A stretch of 64,000 bases of DNA from Tildeniella torsiva UHER 1998/13D (GTDB lineage: Bacteria > Cyanobacteriota > Cyanobacteriia > Phormidesmidales > Phormidesmidaceae): positions 300,069 through 364,068 of the forward strand of contig JAHHIH010000004.1 in the NCBI GenBank assembly GCA_019358835.1, in the 5' to 3' direction. The translations under genes were made by a program, and so were the position numbers. Below the pieces are notes generated by a model, which was not told the origin of the DNA, did no database searches, and was given only the letters and a program-made list of their open reading frames with translations. This document shows, piece after piece, positions 9,218 through 18,736 of this stretch (position 1 is the first letter of the stretch; every line of letters starts with the position of its first letter).

Positions 9218-10279
9218 ATGCAAATTGATTTTCACCACGGGGTCACCTATGTGTGCGCCCGGTTGGCCGGCTTTGAGCACCGAGAGGCCGACATTGTGGC
9301 CCACAGCGCTCAGTACGTCGATGACTCCACCCAGGCGGGGCTGATTCGCTTTGACAACGGGGCGATGTTTGACCGCATCAGCTCGGCCCACAAGCTGCTC
9401 GACTACCGCAACTTCAAAGAGCTAGCCAACTACAAGGTGTGGATACCGTTTCACTTTTTGCCGGGCAACGGCGGGCTACCACCGGGGCAAGACCCACCCG
9501 GCAGCTTTATCGAAAAACTGATCTGTCGGCCCAATAGCCCCGTGGCCCAGGCGATGGTGCGCGAATGCATCGATCAGCGCTATCGCAGCTACGGTCTGCA
9601 CCGCCTGGGCATTACCATGCATGTTTTTGTCGATACCTGGGCCCACCAGGGGTTTGCGGGCGTGAGCCACGAAATCAACAGCGCTCGCGATCTAGTCGAT
9701 GGCAATAATCAGCCCGACCAAAACCTGCGCAATCGGCTGACCAACTTTTTTATTGGCGGGGCGCTGCCCCTGGGCCACGGCACGGTGCTCAGCAACCCTG
9801 ACAAGCCCTACCTGCGATGGGGTTATACCAATGGGCGAGGCGAAAAAATTCAGCGCGATAACCCTAGAGATTTTCTCGCAGCCACCAACGAAATGTGCCG
9901 GGCCCTGCAGCGGTACAGGGCGGGCGACCCCAACGCCTCGGTTCCCGGCCTCCCCGAAGACGACCGGGCCAAAATTGCGGCGCTGTTTACCAGTCTGCAG
10001 GGCGAAGGCCCCGATCGCCATCAGCAGTGGCTCAGCCTCATTGCCCAGGGGCACTTTAGCTTTGGCCCGGCCCAGGTCAAGTACATTGCCAAGGGGCCGG
10101 GGTCTTGGAAGCAGATTGCCCTGGGCCTCGATTGGGAGAGCGATCGCAAAGAGACCCGCCTGGCCTACTCGCCCGCATTTCTCACCAGTAACTGGAAGCT
10201 GTTTCACGACGCACTGCGGGCACATCACTTTTATGTCGTCCATGATCTGCTGCCGCAGTATGGGATTTGTGTGGCGTAG
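9218..10279 (+). CDS. DUF6765-like protein, putative metal-dependent phospholipase C fold
   Basis: 353 residues. It begins MQIDFHHGVTYVCARLAGF, and YVDDSTQAG and THVFVDTWAHQGFAG-like segments (MHVFVDTWAHQGF, about 131) carry His and Asp residues placed like the metal ligands of zinc-dependent phospholipase C/P1 nuclease. I associate this pattern with the DUF6765 family from memory, at moderate confidence. No signal peptide is visible, so it would act in the cytoplasm. A long G-rich tract begins at its stop codon (see 10277). It has no operon partner. Confidence 0.55.
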   Translation: MQIDFHHGVTYVCARLAGFEHREADIVAHSAQYVDDSTQAGLIRFDNGAMFDRISSAHKLLDYRNFKELANYKVWIPFHFLPGNGGLPPGQDPPGSFIEKLICRPNSPVAQAMVRECIDQRYRSYGLHRLGITMHVFVDTWAHQGFAGVSHEINSARDLVDGNNQPDQNLRNRLTNFFIGGALPLGHGTVLSNPDKPYLRWGYTNGRGEKIQRDNPRDFLAATNEMCRALQRYRAGDPNASVPGLPEDDRAKIAALFTSLQGEGPDRHQQWLSLIAQGHFSFGPAQVKYIAKGPGSWKQIALGLDWESDRKETRLAYSPAFLTSNWKLFHDALRAHHFYVVHDLLPQYGICVA

Positions 10280-10350
10280 GGGAGTGGGGAGTCGATGGGT
10301 GAGGAAGGTGGGGTAGGTGAGGGAGTGGGGCGTGGGGCGTGGGGCGTGAG
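10277..10350 (+). repeat. G-rich tract beginning at the stop codon
   Basis: The TAG stop of the preceding gene runs straight into GGGGAGTGGGGAGT-type repeats, continuing as GGGAGTGGGG and three copies of CGTGGGG. Many runs of three or four G lie within loop distance, so the 3' UTR could form a quadruplex. Similar tracts start at the stops near 24952, 42630, 49480 and 50473. Confidence 0.7.
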
Positions 10351-10449
10351 GGGCTGGAGCTTTTAGTTTTCCTGCGAAAACGGGCCTAAGATAAGGGGGG
10401 CAGGCTATGCTAAGCCTTGACCGATCGCGCCTATTAGCAACAATTTCCT

Positions 10450-11472
10450 GTGGTTTCTCCCGTTATTTCTCGCCCTGCTCTGGATGTCTCACCGTCGCCA
10501 TCGCCGCGCCCCAAGTCGGCGCTGCTAAGGCAGGGGTGGTGGTCATCGCTGCCGCGCCCCAAGCATCCCAAAATTTGGGGATTGGGTGTGGGCAGTTTAA
10601 CCCTGGGCCTGATCAACGGTGCTTTGGTAATCTCGGCGGGAATTGGCCTGGTGGCCTATCAGCAGATTTTGCAGCTCTCGCCGCGCCAGCGCAAAGGGCT
10701 GATGCAGCGGCTTCAGCAGGGGCTGCCGCTGCCTGCGACTCCGCAGCAGCAGGCGTTGATGTTGGGTTTGGTCACGGGGGTTAGCACCTATACCTTTAGC
10801 GCCCTGTGGCACAGCACCCACTCGCTGCTGATGGCGCTGCTGCTCACCGGGCAGGGGGCGCTGGCGCTGTTTGCGGTGGGGGCGCTGCTGCGATCGTCCC
10901 GCTCGGCAGAGCGTAGCGATGACCTGTGGGATGCTGCCCCCGTCGCTCAGGTGGAGCACAATTTGGGGTTGCTGAGCCATCCCGACCCGCTGAAGCGGCT
11001 GGTGGCGGTGCGGCGGCTGGTGCGACTGGCCCAGGGGAATGAGGAGTATTTAGCGGGAATGTCGGTGCGATCGCACCTCCTCGACTGCTTTGCGATCCGG
11101 CTGGGGCAAGAGAGCGATGCGATCGTGCGATCGGCCTTAGAAGAGGGGCAGAGCTTACTGCGATCGGCCAAACCGCTACCGCCCAGTTCCGCTGCGGCCT
11201 TCGTTGTAGACTCCGCACCCAACGCCACTGAGCTGAAGCATCCAGCATTAGAAAATCAATGGGTTGCAGAACCAAGTCTTTCAGATTCCCTCAACCCTTC
11301 AGAATTGGGATATTTAGAAGCATTACCAGAGAAAATCAGCCTGGAGCAGGCTTCAGCGATCCCTTCTGAAGAACCACTAGCGGCATCTACAACCGCAGCA
11401 CCGACTCGTGCGTCTGAACCCACTCCCAAAGGACGGCGCACGGTCGAATACGTGGAATACTTAGACGTTTAA
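10450..11472 (+). CDS. Membrane protein with helical-repeat soluble domain, cyanobacterial hypothetical
   Basis: 340 residues from a GTG at 10450. Two or three hydrophobic segments lie at about 48-75, 98-122 and 127-146, with a basic loop between. A helical soluble region (about 165-235: DPLKRLVAVRRLVRLAQ, VRSHLLDCFAIRLGQE) looks like two or three HEAT/ARM-type helices. The last 100 residues are Pro/Ser/Glu-rich and probably disordered, ending in a conserved-looking RTVEYVEYLDV. It precedes thyX by 18 bp and may be cotranscribed. Function unknown; a protein-protein scaffold at the membrane is a guess. Confidence 0.6.
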   Translation: MVSPVISRPALDVSPSPSPRPKSALLRQGWWSSLPRPKHPKIWGLGVGSLTLGLINGALVISAGIGLVAYQQILQLSPRQRKGLMQRLQQGLPLPATPQQQALMLGLVTGVSTYTFSALWHSTHSLLMALLLTGQGALALFAVGALLRSSRSAERSDDLWDAAPVAQVEHNLGLLSHPDPLKRLVAVRRLVRLAQGNEEYLAGMSVRSHLLDCFAIRLGQESDAIVRSALEEGQSLLRSAKPLPPSSAAAFVVDSAPNATELKHPALENQWVAEPSLSDSLNPSELGYLEALPEKISLEQASAIPSEEPLAASTTAAPTRASEPTPKGRRTVEYVEYLDV

Positions 11473-11490
11473 ACCCTAGAAATCTGCGCT

Positions 11491-12213
11491 ATGGATCGCT
11501 TCACCGTTGAGGTCATTTCCCAGACCCCAAACCCTCAACAGACCATGTACGCCGCCATGCACCAAGACTACGCCGAGGGCTTTGTGGCGCACGATCGCGA
11601 CGCATGGCCCAGCGAAGAGCGCTGCGGCGAAATCTTAGTCACTAGTCTGCTCAAGGGCGGACGTGGCCACTACGGCCCGCTAGAGCACCCGCAGATCGTG
11701 TTTAATGTGGGCTGGTTTCCCCACAGCACCATGCAGCAGATTCGTACTCATCGGGTGGGTGTCAGCTTCGATGTGCAGAGTTTTCGCTACACCGGGCAGC
11801 GCATTCTCGATGTGGTAGATGGCAAGCGCGAGGTTGAAGAGGTGTTTTATCTGCGGCCCCTGGGCTTCTACAGCGATCGCCAGGGCAAGAAGTACGAGTA
11901 CACCGCCGAAGCGCGCCAGCAGGATGTTGACTGGTGCCTGGAAGCCAGCCGCCGCTACAAAACCCGCATTGACCAGGGCTTTGCCGAAGAGCACGCTCGC
12001 GGACTGATTCCCTTCGACATTCGTCAGCACTGGGTGATGTCGGCCAATGTGCGATCGGTGATGCACCTGCTTGACCTGCGCTGGAAGGCCGACGCCCAGC
12101 TCGAAGCGCAGAAGATGTGCGAAGAAATCTGGCCTCACTTTGCCGCTTGGGTACCGGCTATCGCCGCCTGGTACGAAGAGAACCGCCTCAAAAAAGCTCG
12201 CTTAGCTCCCTAA
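11491..12213 (+). CDS. thyX: Flavin-dependent thymidylate synthase
   Basis: 240 residues. The ThyX signature RxHRxxS is at 85-92 (RTHRVGVS), continuing to SFR at 97-99. ThyX makes dTMP from dUMP with methylene-tetrahydrofolate and FAD/NADPH, unlike ThyA. The reading frame ends 11 bp before a strong hairpin terminator shared with the converging gene. No dihydrofolate reductase is seen nearby, which is usual for ThyX organisms. Confidence 0.93.
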   Translation: MDRFTVEVISQTPNPQQTMYAAMHQDYAEGFVAHDRDAWPSEERCGEILVTSLLKGGRGHYGPLEHPQIVFNVGWFPHSTMQQIRTHRVGVSFDVQSFRYTGQRILDVVDGKREVEEVFYLRPLGFYSDRQGKKYEYTAEARQQDVDWCLEASRRYKTRIDQGFAEEHARGLIPFDIRQHWVMSANVRSVMHLLDLRWKADAQLEAQKMCEEIWPHFAAWVPAIAAWYEENRLKKARLAP

Positions 12214-12224
12214 AACAATGGCGC

Positions 12225-12260
12225 AAAAAAGGGGGAGACAAGACTGTCTCCCCCTTTTTT
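12225..12260. terminator. Bidirectional intrinsic terminator
   Basis: A perfect 16-bp inverted repeat: arms 12225-12240 (six A, then GGGGGAGACA) and 12245-12260, loop AGAC. It has a T run after the stem on both strands, so it should end both thyX (plus) and the converging secreted-protein gene (minus). Confidence 0.95.
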
Positions 12261-12305
12261 GTATGAGCTTCTAGGTAGCTGGATGGGAAACCCGGTTACT
12301 CGACT

Positions 12306-13517
12306 CTAACGGTACCTAAAGTTGCGGTAGACCAAGCGAGAGTTGAGTCCGCGACCTCGCAGGAAGCTCACTACAGCACTGGCATCGTTGCGATCGGTGC
12401 ACTCCGCCGCATTGATAAATCGACCTTGAGGCGCATTCTCAATGCGAGGGTTGATGACGCAGGTCAAACCACCTACACCCTGGCTGCTACCACTGGGTAG
12501 CACCTGGCGCACCCGCTGGAGTTCATTGTCACCACCAAAGACAGCGGCCACATAAGGCGCTAGGCCAGCCCCATCGGGCACGGTGCCACCGCCGCCAAAA
12601 CAAGCGGGGCGATCGGCCTGGGGAATGTTAGTCACCAGAGGCGCAGAGTTGATTCTAGGTTCTGACAGTAGCACCCCGCCGTTGGGGGCAATCACATCCA
12701 GCTGTGCCTGCCCATCACTGCTGACTCGAACGAAGTAGCGAGCCGCAGCACCGCCAAAACTTTGACCGCCAAAGTAGTTGACCCAGCATCGGTAGGGGGC
12801 AATCTCAGTGGCTTCTGCGGTGGCAGTCAGACCATTGACCAGCGTCTGACTAGTGACTCTGTTGTAAACATTCATCTTGGTTACGCCGCTGTCGTTAAAC
12901 ACCCGAACCGAGTGGTTTTGGGTATCGAAGCCTACAAACGTGCGGTTGAGCAGGTCGCTCTGTCCGGGGTTGGGGCCGGGGTTGGCTCCGGGAAGGAAAA
13001 AGTCTCGAACACTGGTGCTGTTTTGGCTAATCAATACGGAACTGGAGGAGGCATCAACGATTTCGAGGCGGGCCTGGTTGTTACGTAGGTTGCCACTAGC
13101 CCGGTAGACGACGCGGCGGCCTGCACGCGAGCCAAAGCTGTCATAGCTTATCCAGTCGCTACTGATAATTCCGTCGCGGCGGGTAACGGGAGCATTGAGT
13201 TGTTCAGACTGCCGAGTTTCTCTGTTGTAGACATTCATACTGAGGAACTGACCGTTCCTAGGATGGACGCTAACAGTAAAGGTAGCGGTTTCAAAGTAGA
13301 GGGTGGCGTTGCCCGAGGTGTTGGGTTCCTGGGCTATCAACATATCCAATCCGGCCTCGGCAGCGGTGTTGGGCGTCAGCGCTGGGGGCTGAGCCGCACC
13401 GTAGCCGGGCACCGATAGGCCAGTGACCAGAAAGACCGAGGTAATAAACAGCGCAAGCGACTTAAACAGCCGCTTCGACCAGCGGCTAAGGGGGACATTG
13501 GGCCAGACTGGTTTCAT
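12306..13517 (-). CDS. Secreted protein with two related modules and a SPOR-like C-terminus
   Basis: 403 residues. A signal peptide occupies about 1-42 (hydrophobic ALFITSVFLVTGLSV, cut near GYG-AAQ). Two similar modules follow: one at about 75-150 with LSMNVYNRETRQ and one at about 190-285 with TKMNVYNRVTSQT; both contain a beta-rich stretch, the MNVYNR core and a polar tail. The last 80 residues (PYVAAVFGG, about 323, to FLRGRGLNSRLVYRNF) resemble a SPOR fold, which binds denuded peptidoglycan. A periplasmic or cell-wall role is therefore likely. I do not recognise the MNVYNR module. It shares a terminator with thyX. Confidence 0.65.
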   Translation of the reverse strand: MKPVWPNVPLSRWSKRLFKSLALFITSVFLVTGLSVPGYGAAQPPALTPNTAAEAGLDMLIAQEPNTSGNATLYFETATFTVSVHPRNGQFLSMNVYNRETRQSEQLNAPVTRRDGIISSDWISYDSFGSRAGRRVVYRASGNLRNNQARLEIVDASSSSVLISQNSTSVRDFFLPGANPGPNPGQSDLLNRTFVGFDTQNHSVRVFNDSGVTKMNVYNRVTSQTLVNGLTATAEATEIAPYRCWVNYFGGQSFGGAAARYFVRVSSDGQAQLDVIAPNGGVLLSEPRINSAPLVTNIPQADRPACFGGGGTVPDGAGLAPYVAAVFGGDNELQRVRQVLPSGSSQGVGGLTCVINPRIENAPQGRFINAAECTDRNDASAVVSFLRGRGLNSRLVYRNFRYR

Positions 13518-13729
13518 TGAAATTAGCTCCCTATACTCCTCACTCGAGAAACCCGTTAGGCGACCAATTCGGGAACGTGCGGGTATAGAACCCCGGTTTC
13601 TCTACAAATACGGCTGTAATTTTAGCTAACTTTCCCTAAAGCGCTCTTTTTTTTTGCTGAATCCCAAACCGCTACGTTGCGCCCGTCAGCTCCAAGTCCA
13701 AAGGCAGTCATCTTACTTTCAAAGTGGTT

Positions 13730-15352
13730 CTAACCCTCCTCTGACTCACGGGCTGGCTGTTTGGGGGACTGATCTAAACTCTGCTGGGTCTCCGGTGTCA
13801 GAGGCATGGGTAGATACCCTGAGCGAATATGCAGATCGCGCTGGGGAAAGGGCACGTCAATGTCGTGGTGGCGCAGGCTGGCCTCAATCACAAAGTACAG
13901 GTCGCTTTTAATGACTAGCTGGCGGCTGGGCTGGGCGATCCATACCAGCAGCTCAAAGTTGAGGGCGCTATCGCCAAACCCCAGGAAAAATACCTGGGGA
14001 GCCGGGGCCGTCAAGATTTCCTGATTTTTTTTGCAGGCTTCGAGCAGGGCGACTCTGACCTGATGGGGGTCGGCGCTGTAGGAGACCCCCACCGGCAGCC
14101 GAATGCGCGACACCGGATTGCCGTGGCTCCAGTTGATCACCTCTGATTCTAAAAAGCGGGAGTTAGGCACGATAATTGAGACATGGTCGAGGGTGCGAAT
14201 TTCGGTGCTGCGCGAGCCAATGCGAGCTACGGTGCCTTTAACCTGGCCAAAGTCAACGAAATCGCCCACCTGCACCGGTCGCTCAAACACCAGCACCAGA
14301 CCGCTGACAAAGTCTTTAACTAACCCCTGAAGGCCCAGACCCACCCCAATCCCCAGACCGCTGGCGATCAGCGCGATGGAGCTGAGGTCAATGCCCCAGA
14401 GCTGAAGCACGACCACGGTGCCCAGCAAAATCAGGGTGTATTTTGACAGCACCGAGATCGCTTCTTGGGCGGCCAGGCTGATGCCGGTGACCTGCAACAC
14501 CCGCGATCGCATCAGGTTGGTCAAGGTGCTGGCCATCACCACTAGAGCCAGCAGGGTGGCCAACACCAGCAGCAAATCAAACAACGAGTAAGAGCGGCTG
14601 CCCAGCAGCAGACTGCGGTCAAACAGACCCTCCTGCAAACTGCTCGACACCCGGTAGCTTACCCGCCGGGTGAGGGGAAACAGGTTGGCCATGTAGGCCA
14701 ATGCCGTAAACCACACCACCCCGCGCACCAGGGTCAGGCTCAGCCGAAACAGCAGCTTTAGCCCCGTGCTGTGATGCTCTGAGTCGGTGGGCCAGAAGGA
14801 CAGGCGCTCAAGCAACGGCTTAAGCCAGCGGTGCCACAGCCACCCCGTCAGCAGGTGTAGGATCAGGGCGGTGGCCAAGGCCGCCAGAGCCTTGATCAGT
14901 GCTTGGGTCAAAAAGCCCGATTGGCGCTCGGCGCGAGCCTGACCGAGGGCCGTAACCAGGGCTTCAACCCAGCGATCGGCCTGGGCCTGGGGTGTGCTGG
15001 CTCCGCCCACGGCCACATCGGCATCGGTCACCGTCATAATGTAGCGATCGCCCGCCAAAATCACCGGGTTGCTTCCCCCTGTTTCCCCAGTACTGCGCAT
15101 TTCGGTACGCACCATCACGGGTTCGGCGGCTTCTATCAACGGCTCTAGGTTGGTCTCAATGGCCAATGCCCGCTCTACGGCCGTGAGGTCTCCGGCGGCA
15201 GGTACGTCAAACAAAAATAGGCCGTTTAGAAATACCGGCTCGGTGTCAGTGGCCTGGGCCAGCCCCGGCCCCATGATGCCCCCGTGGAGCGCTAGCGCCA
15301 GCACGACGCCCCAGACCAAACGGCCTAGCCAACCCATTGGGCTTATTCCCAT
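13730..15352 (-). CDS. MscS-family mechanosensitive channel
   Basis: 540 residues. A signal peptide and a periplasmic domain of about 150 residues precede five or so membrane segments. The pore helix and beta domain are plain: SGLGIGVGLGLQGLVKDF, VFERPVQVGDFV, TVARIGSRSTEIRTLDHV, IIVPNSRF. MscS channels open under membrane tension and release solutes after hypo-osmotic shock. The extra periplasmic domain places it among the larger MscS homologues (MscK/YnaI-like, not identified further). It lies downstream of the VTT protein gene on the same strand, with a G-rich spacer of about 158 bp. Confidence 0.9.
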   Translation of the reverse strand: MGISPMGWLGRLVWGVVLALALHGGIMGPGLAQATDTEPVFLNGLFLFDVPAAGDLTAVERALAIETNLEPLIEAAEPVMVRTEMRSTGETGGSNPVILAGDRYIMTVTDADVAVGGASTPQAQADRWVEALVTALGQARAERQSGFLTQALIKALAALATALILHLLTGWLWHRWLKPLLERLSFWPTDSEHHSTGLKLLFRLSLTLVRGVVWFTALAYMANLFPLTRRVSYRVSSSLQEGLFDRSLLLGSRSYSLFDLLLVLATLLALVVMASTLTNLMRSRVLQVTGISLAAQEAISVLSKYTLILLGTVVVLQLWGIDLSSIALIASGLGIGVGLGLQGLVKDFVSGLVLVFERPVQVGDFVDFGQVKGTVARIGSRSTEIRTLDHVSIIVPNSRFLESEVINWSHGNPVSRIRLPVGVSYSADPHQVRVALLEACKKNQEILTAPAPQVFFLGFGDSALNFELLVWIAQPSRQLVIKSDLYFVIEASLRHHDIDVPFPQRDLHIRSGYLPMPLTPETQQSLDQSPKQPARESEEG

Positions 15353-15375
15353 GCGTCTAGACCCAAAACACCGAC

Positions 15376-15475
15376 ACCAGCATAGCGGACGGGGGGCTGG
15401 GAGGTGGGGGAGGCGGGAGTGAGAGGGTGGGGGAGGTGAGGAAGGTGCGGGAGGTGAGGTGGGTGGGGGAGGGTG
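15376..15475 (+). repeat. G-rich low-complexity spacer
   Basis: About 100 bp of GGGAGGTGGGGGAGG-like sequence between two minus-strand genes. Here the G-rich strand is opposite to the coding strand, unlike the stop-codon-linked tracts, so a transcript would be C-rich. Confidence 0.6.
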
Positions 15476-15510
15476 ACATCATAGGCGGCATGCAGCGCAT
15501 GATGGGCCAG

Positions 15511-16296
15511 CTAGAGGTTTTCTGGAGAAGGCGAGTCTTCGGGGATGGCCTCGCTGAGGGCACGACGGGCAATGCGGGTGATGTAGAGGGTGACCGCTAC
15601 CGTGGCGACCAGGCCTACAATGCGAAGAATCCACTGCACGGTGGCGGCTTCGGGGGGCTGGCTGCTGTCGGCCCCCAGGGTGGCCAGGGTACCCACTAGT
15701 GAGCCGAGATAGACGTACATAATGGTGCCGGGCAAAATGCCTACCGTGCCCACCACATAGTCTTTGAGGGAAATTTGGCTCAGCCCTAGGGAATAGTTGA
15801 GCAGGTTAAAAGGGAATACCGGCGACAGCCGCAGCAAGAAGATAATTTTGCGGCCATCTTGAGCGATCGCATCGTCTATGGCCTGAAATTTTGGGTTTTT
15901 GGCAATTTTACTGGCCACCCAGCTCCGCGCCCCGTAGCGCCCCACCAAAAACGCCGCCGTAGCCCCCAGTATGGCTCCCACAAACACCAGCAGCGATCCC
16001 TTCACGACGCCGAACACCACCCCGGCCCCTAGGGTCACAATCGAAGCAGGCACAAAGGCGACGGTAATCACGATGTAGAGCAGGATGAAGGCGAGGGGGG
16101 CGATCGCCCCCAACCCGTCAATCCAGGCAAGAGCCTGCAATAGCTGCTGCTGAAGCGAGGCAAACCATGACGGGTCTGCCCCAGCCCCTTGGGCCAGGGC
16201 CGGAGCCGCCGGAGCACCCACTAACGCAATCCCTAACCAGAACAAAAAGCTAAGCATTCTAGCTGTCACCGGGCGCAGTTTAAGCCTGGAATACAT
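15511..16296 (-). CDS. TVP38/TMEM64 (VTT domain) membrane protein
   Basis: 261 residues, about six hydrophobic segments. The VTT/DedA core is clear: FVPASIVTLGAGVVFG (about 95), GATAAFLVGRYGAR (about 120), FLLRLSPVFPFNLLNYSLGL (about 155), VGTVGILPGTIMYVYLGSL (about 180). Family members move or scramble lipids across membranes. A predicted N-terminal signal-like helix ends ALAQG. A C-rich spacer separates it from the MscS gene downstream. Confidence 0.85.
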   Translation of the reverse strand: MYSRLKLRPVTARMLSFLFWLGIALVGAPAAPALAQGAGADPSWFASLQQQLLQALAWIDGLGAIAPLAFILLYIVITVAFVPASIVTLGAGVVFGVVKGSLLVFVGAILGATAAFLVGRYGARSWVASKIAKNPKFQAIDDAIAQDGRKIIFLLRLSPVFPFNLLNYSLGLSQISLKDYVVGTVGILPGTIMYVYLGSLVGTLATLGADSSQPPEAATVQWILRIVGLVATVAVTLYITRIARRALSEAIPEDSPSPENL

Positions 16297-16467
16297 AATC
16301 TTAGGAGAGATGAGGGTGTTGTGCTACCTGGAGGCTGAACCTTCGTTCTAGGCGAGCTTTCCTAGTCAAGCTCGACCCCCTGAGCTGGCCCTGAGAATGC
16401 TGTAAGACTTGCTGAATTCGCGTATCAGCCTGTTCTCAGAATCGGCTGTTAGAGTCAAGATCAGGTC

Positions 16468-17973
16468 TTGAATCAGCGGTGGTTTTTGGCCTTCCCTGTA
16501 GTCACCTTTTCCATGGCGTATTTTTGGTTATCACCGATAACTCCCTTTCGTCATTTGCTGCATAGCCAAAAGATCGATCCGGGGTCGCTGCAAACTCGGC
16601 TTACCGCCGGAGTAGTGCTGACCTCACTGGTGGGGGTTGGTTCTCTAGCAGGTTGGATGGGCTGGCGCATGCAGCAAATTATGCTCGACAGCTACCGTCA
16701 GGGGACGGCTCTGATTGCCGATCGCCTACAAGAAGACGTGCGCTACTACAGCGAAACAATGCCTCCCCAAGCGGCGCTCGATCGCGTCATTGACCACCGC
16801 GCTACCGGCGACCTGGCCATCTGGGTTGAGACCCCAGCGGGCGATCGCCTTGCCCAGTCAGACGTGCTCACCATGGGGTCGTGGCAGACCTCGGGAGTAA
16901 GCGATGCGCTGATGGGGATGGCCATTCCTACCGGCACCAAAATTGTTGCGGTACAGGGTTGGCGGTTGGCCGTGTGTGCCACCCCCTTGGAGATAGCTGG
17001 CCTGCCCCCGGCAACCCTGTATCTGGCCGACGACATCACCGCCGACTACCAGGGTATGCAACGGCTGCTGCACATGCTGCTGCTCACCAGTCTGGTGTTG
17101 ATTAGCCTGCTGTCTGCCGCCTTTGCCGTCTACATTCGCCGCACCCTCAGCCCCATTCGTCAGCTCAACCGCCTGGCCAGCCAGGTAACCGCCGACACCC
17201 TCGACCAGCCCCTCAACTTAGAGGCCGCCCCCACCGAACTGCAAGAACTAGTGCGCACCTACAACATGATGCTGGCCCGCCTCTCAAAAGCCTGGGGACA
17301 GCAAAAACGCCTGGTCAACGATGTTTCCCATGAGTTGCGCACGCCGCTGTCTTTGGTGCAGGGCTACCTTGAAAGCACCCTGCGCCGGGGCCAAAACCTC
17401 ACCGCTGCCCAGCGAGAAGGGCTGGAGATTGCCGCCGCCGAAGCCAGCCGCACCACCCGTCTGCTCAGCGAAATTCTCGATCTGGCGCGCTTGGGCAACG
17501 GGCAGGGGGTGCTAAATTTAGAGCCAGCCGATCTCAGCGACATTCTCCACGAGGCCGTTGCCCTAGCTACCCAAGGTCAGCCCGATGGTTCCCTGGTGCC
17601 TATCAAAGTAGTAGCCTCTGCCCCGGTGACGGCCCAGGTCGATCGCCAAAAGCTCCGTACCGCTCTAGTCGAACTGCTAGACAACGCCCTCCGCTACGGC
17701 AGCCCCCACCAGCCAGTCGAGATTTCTCTGACGCACCAGGGCCAATGGGCCGCGGTACAGGTGCAAGACTACGGCGCGGGCATTCCCACCGACTGCCAGG
17801 GCGATATCTTCGACCCGTTTTACCGCGTAGACGAAGCCCGATCGCGCTCCAATGGCGGCACTGGCCTAGGACTTACCCTGGTGCGATCGCTGATTGAAGC
17901 CATGGGCGGCCAAGTCACCGTCCAGTCGCAACCCAACCAAGGCACCCGCTTCACCCTCCACCTCCCCCTGTAA
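16468..17973 (+). CDS. Sensor histidine kinase with extracytoplasmic sensor region
   Basis: 501 residues from a TTG at 16468; an ATG at 16513 is an alternative and neither has a strong ribosome site. A helix near 50-68 and another near 195-220 bracket a sensor domain of about 125 residues. A HAMP linker follows (SPIRQLNRLASQV). The phospho-acceptor is H288 in NDVSHELRTPLS; N (LLDNALRYG), G1 (DYGAGIP), F (IFDPFYRVDEAR) and G2 (GGTGLGLTLV) boxes are intact. The partner regulator follows 88 bp later. The signal is unknown; the arrangement resembles cyanobacterial metal or redox sensing pairs. Confidence 0.9.
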   Translation: MNQRWFLAFPVVTFSMAYFWLSPITPFRHLLHSQKIDPGSLQTRLTAGVVLTSLVGVGSLAGWMGWRMQQIMLDSYRQGTALIADRLQEDVRYYSETMPPQAALDRVIDHRATGDLAIWVETPAGDRLAQSDVLTMGSWQTSGVSDALMGMAIPTGTKIVAVQGWRLAVCATPLEIAGLPPATLYLADDITADYQGMQRLLHMLLLTSLVLISLLSAAFAVYIRRTLSPIRQLNRLASQVTADTLDQPLNLEAAPTELQELVRTYNMMLARLSKAWGQQKRLVNDVSHELRTPLSLVQGYLESTLRRGQNLTAAQREGLEIAAAEASRTTRLLSEILDLARLGNGQGVLNLEPADLSDILHEAVALATQGQPDGSLVPIKVVASAPVTAQVDRQKLRTALVELLDNALRYGSPHQPVEISLTHQGQWAAVQVQDYGAGIPTDCQGDIFDPFYRVDEARSRSNGGTGLGLTLVRSLIEAMGGQVTVQSQPNQGTRFTLHLPL

Positions 17974-17974
17974 T

Positions 17975-18058
17975 CCCCCCACATCACCATCTTCCTCACC
18001 TCCCCTACCCTCCCTAACTTCCCCACCCCCTACTCCCCACCCCTCCCCCAGAGACACC
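17975..18058 (+). repeat. C-rich intra-operon spacer
   Basis: Pyrimidine-rich DNA (CCTCACCTCCCCTACCCTCC and similar) fills nearly the whole gap between the kinase and its response regulator. It contains no ribosome site for the regulator. Confidence 0.6.
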
Positions 18059-18061
18059 CCC

Positions 18062-18736
18062 ATGAGCGCCCGCATCTTAATCGTCGAAGACGAAGAAAAA
18101 CTCGCCAAGTTTGTCCAGCTAGAGTTGTCCTACGAAGGTTACGAAGTCAGCGTGGCTCACGACGGTCTCTCCGGACTGATGGCCGCCCGCGACCAGACCC
18201 CCGACCTAATTATTCTCGACTGGATGATGCCGGGGCTGAGCGGCGTGGAGGTCTGTCGCCGCCTGCGCCAGACGGGCACTGCCACCCCGGTGATTTTGCT
18301 GACGGCTAAGGATGAGGTGAGCGATCGCGTCGAAGGGCTCGACGCCGGGGCCGATGACTACGTGGTCAAACCCTTTAGCATTGAAGAACTGCTGGCTCGC
18401 GTGCGCGCCCACCTGCGCCGCACCGAACCCCAGGATGCTGAGGTGCTGGTGTTTGGCAACCTCACCCTCGATCGCCGCAGCCGCGAGGTGCGCCGGGGTC
18501 AGCGCCCCATCGAGCTCACCGCTAAGGAGTTTGACCTGCTCGACTACCTAATGACCAACCCGCGCCAGGTGCTGACCCGCGATCGCATTCTTGAACAGGT
18601 GTGGGGCTACGACTTTATGGGCGACTCCAACATCATTGAGGTCTACGTGCGCTACCTGCGTCTCAAGCTCGAAGCCGAGGGTGAGAGCCGGGTGATTCAA
18701 ACCATGCGCGGCGTTGGCTACGTGCTGCGCGACTAG
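18062..18736 (+). CDS. OmpR/PhoB-family response regulator
   Basis: 224 residues from ATG at 18062. The receiver domain has D9-E11 acidic pocket residues (LIVEDEE), phospho-acceptor D53 (IILDWMMPG), the Thr switch (LLTAKDE) and Lys in VVKPFS. The winged helix ends in the typical TMRGVGYVLRD. The frame is open upstream into the C-rich spacer but those codons have no coding character. The ATG lacks a purine-rich ribosome site, since the upstream sequence is almost all C and A; translation may depend on the kinase. It is the likely partner of the kinase just upstream. Confidence 0.92.
   Translation: MSARILIVEDEEKLAKFVQLELSYEGYEVSVAHDGLSGLMAARDQTPDLIILDWMMPGLSGVEVCRRLRQTGTATPVILLTAKDEVSDRVEGLDAGADDYVVKPFSIEELLARVRAHLRRTEPQDAEVLVFGNLTLDRRSREVRRGQRPIELTAKEFDLLDYLMTNPRQVLTRDRILEQVWGYDFMGDSNIIEVYVRYLRLKLEAEGESRVIQTMRGVGYVLRD

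Noticed and set aside
17894..18061. A longer N-terminus for the OmpR-type regulator
   Set aside because: It reads through the kinase 3' end and the C-rich spacer; the receiver fold starts at 18062.
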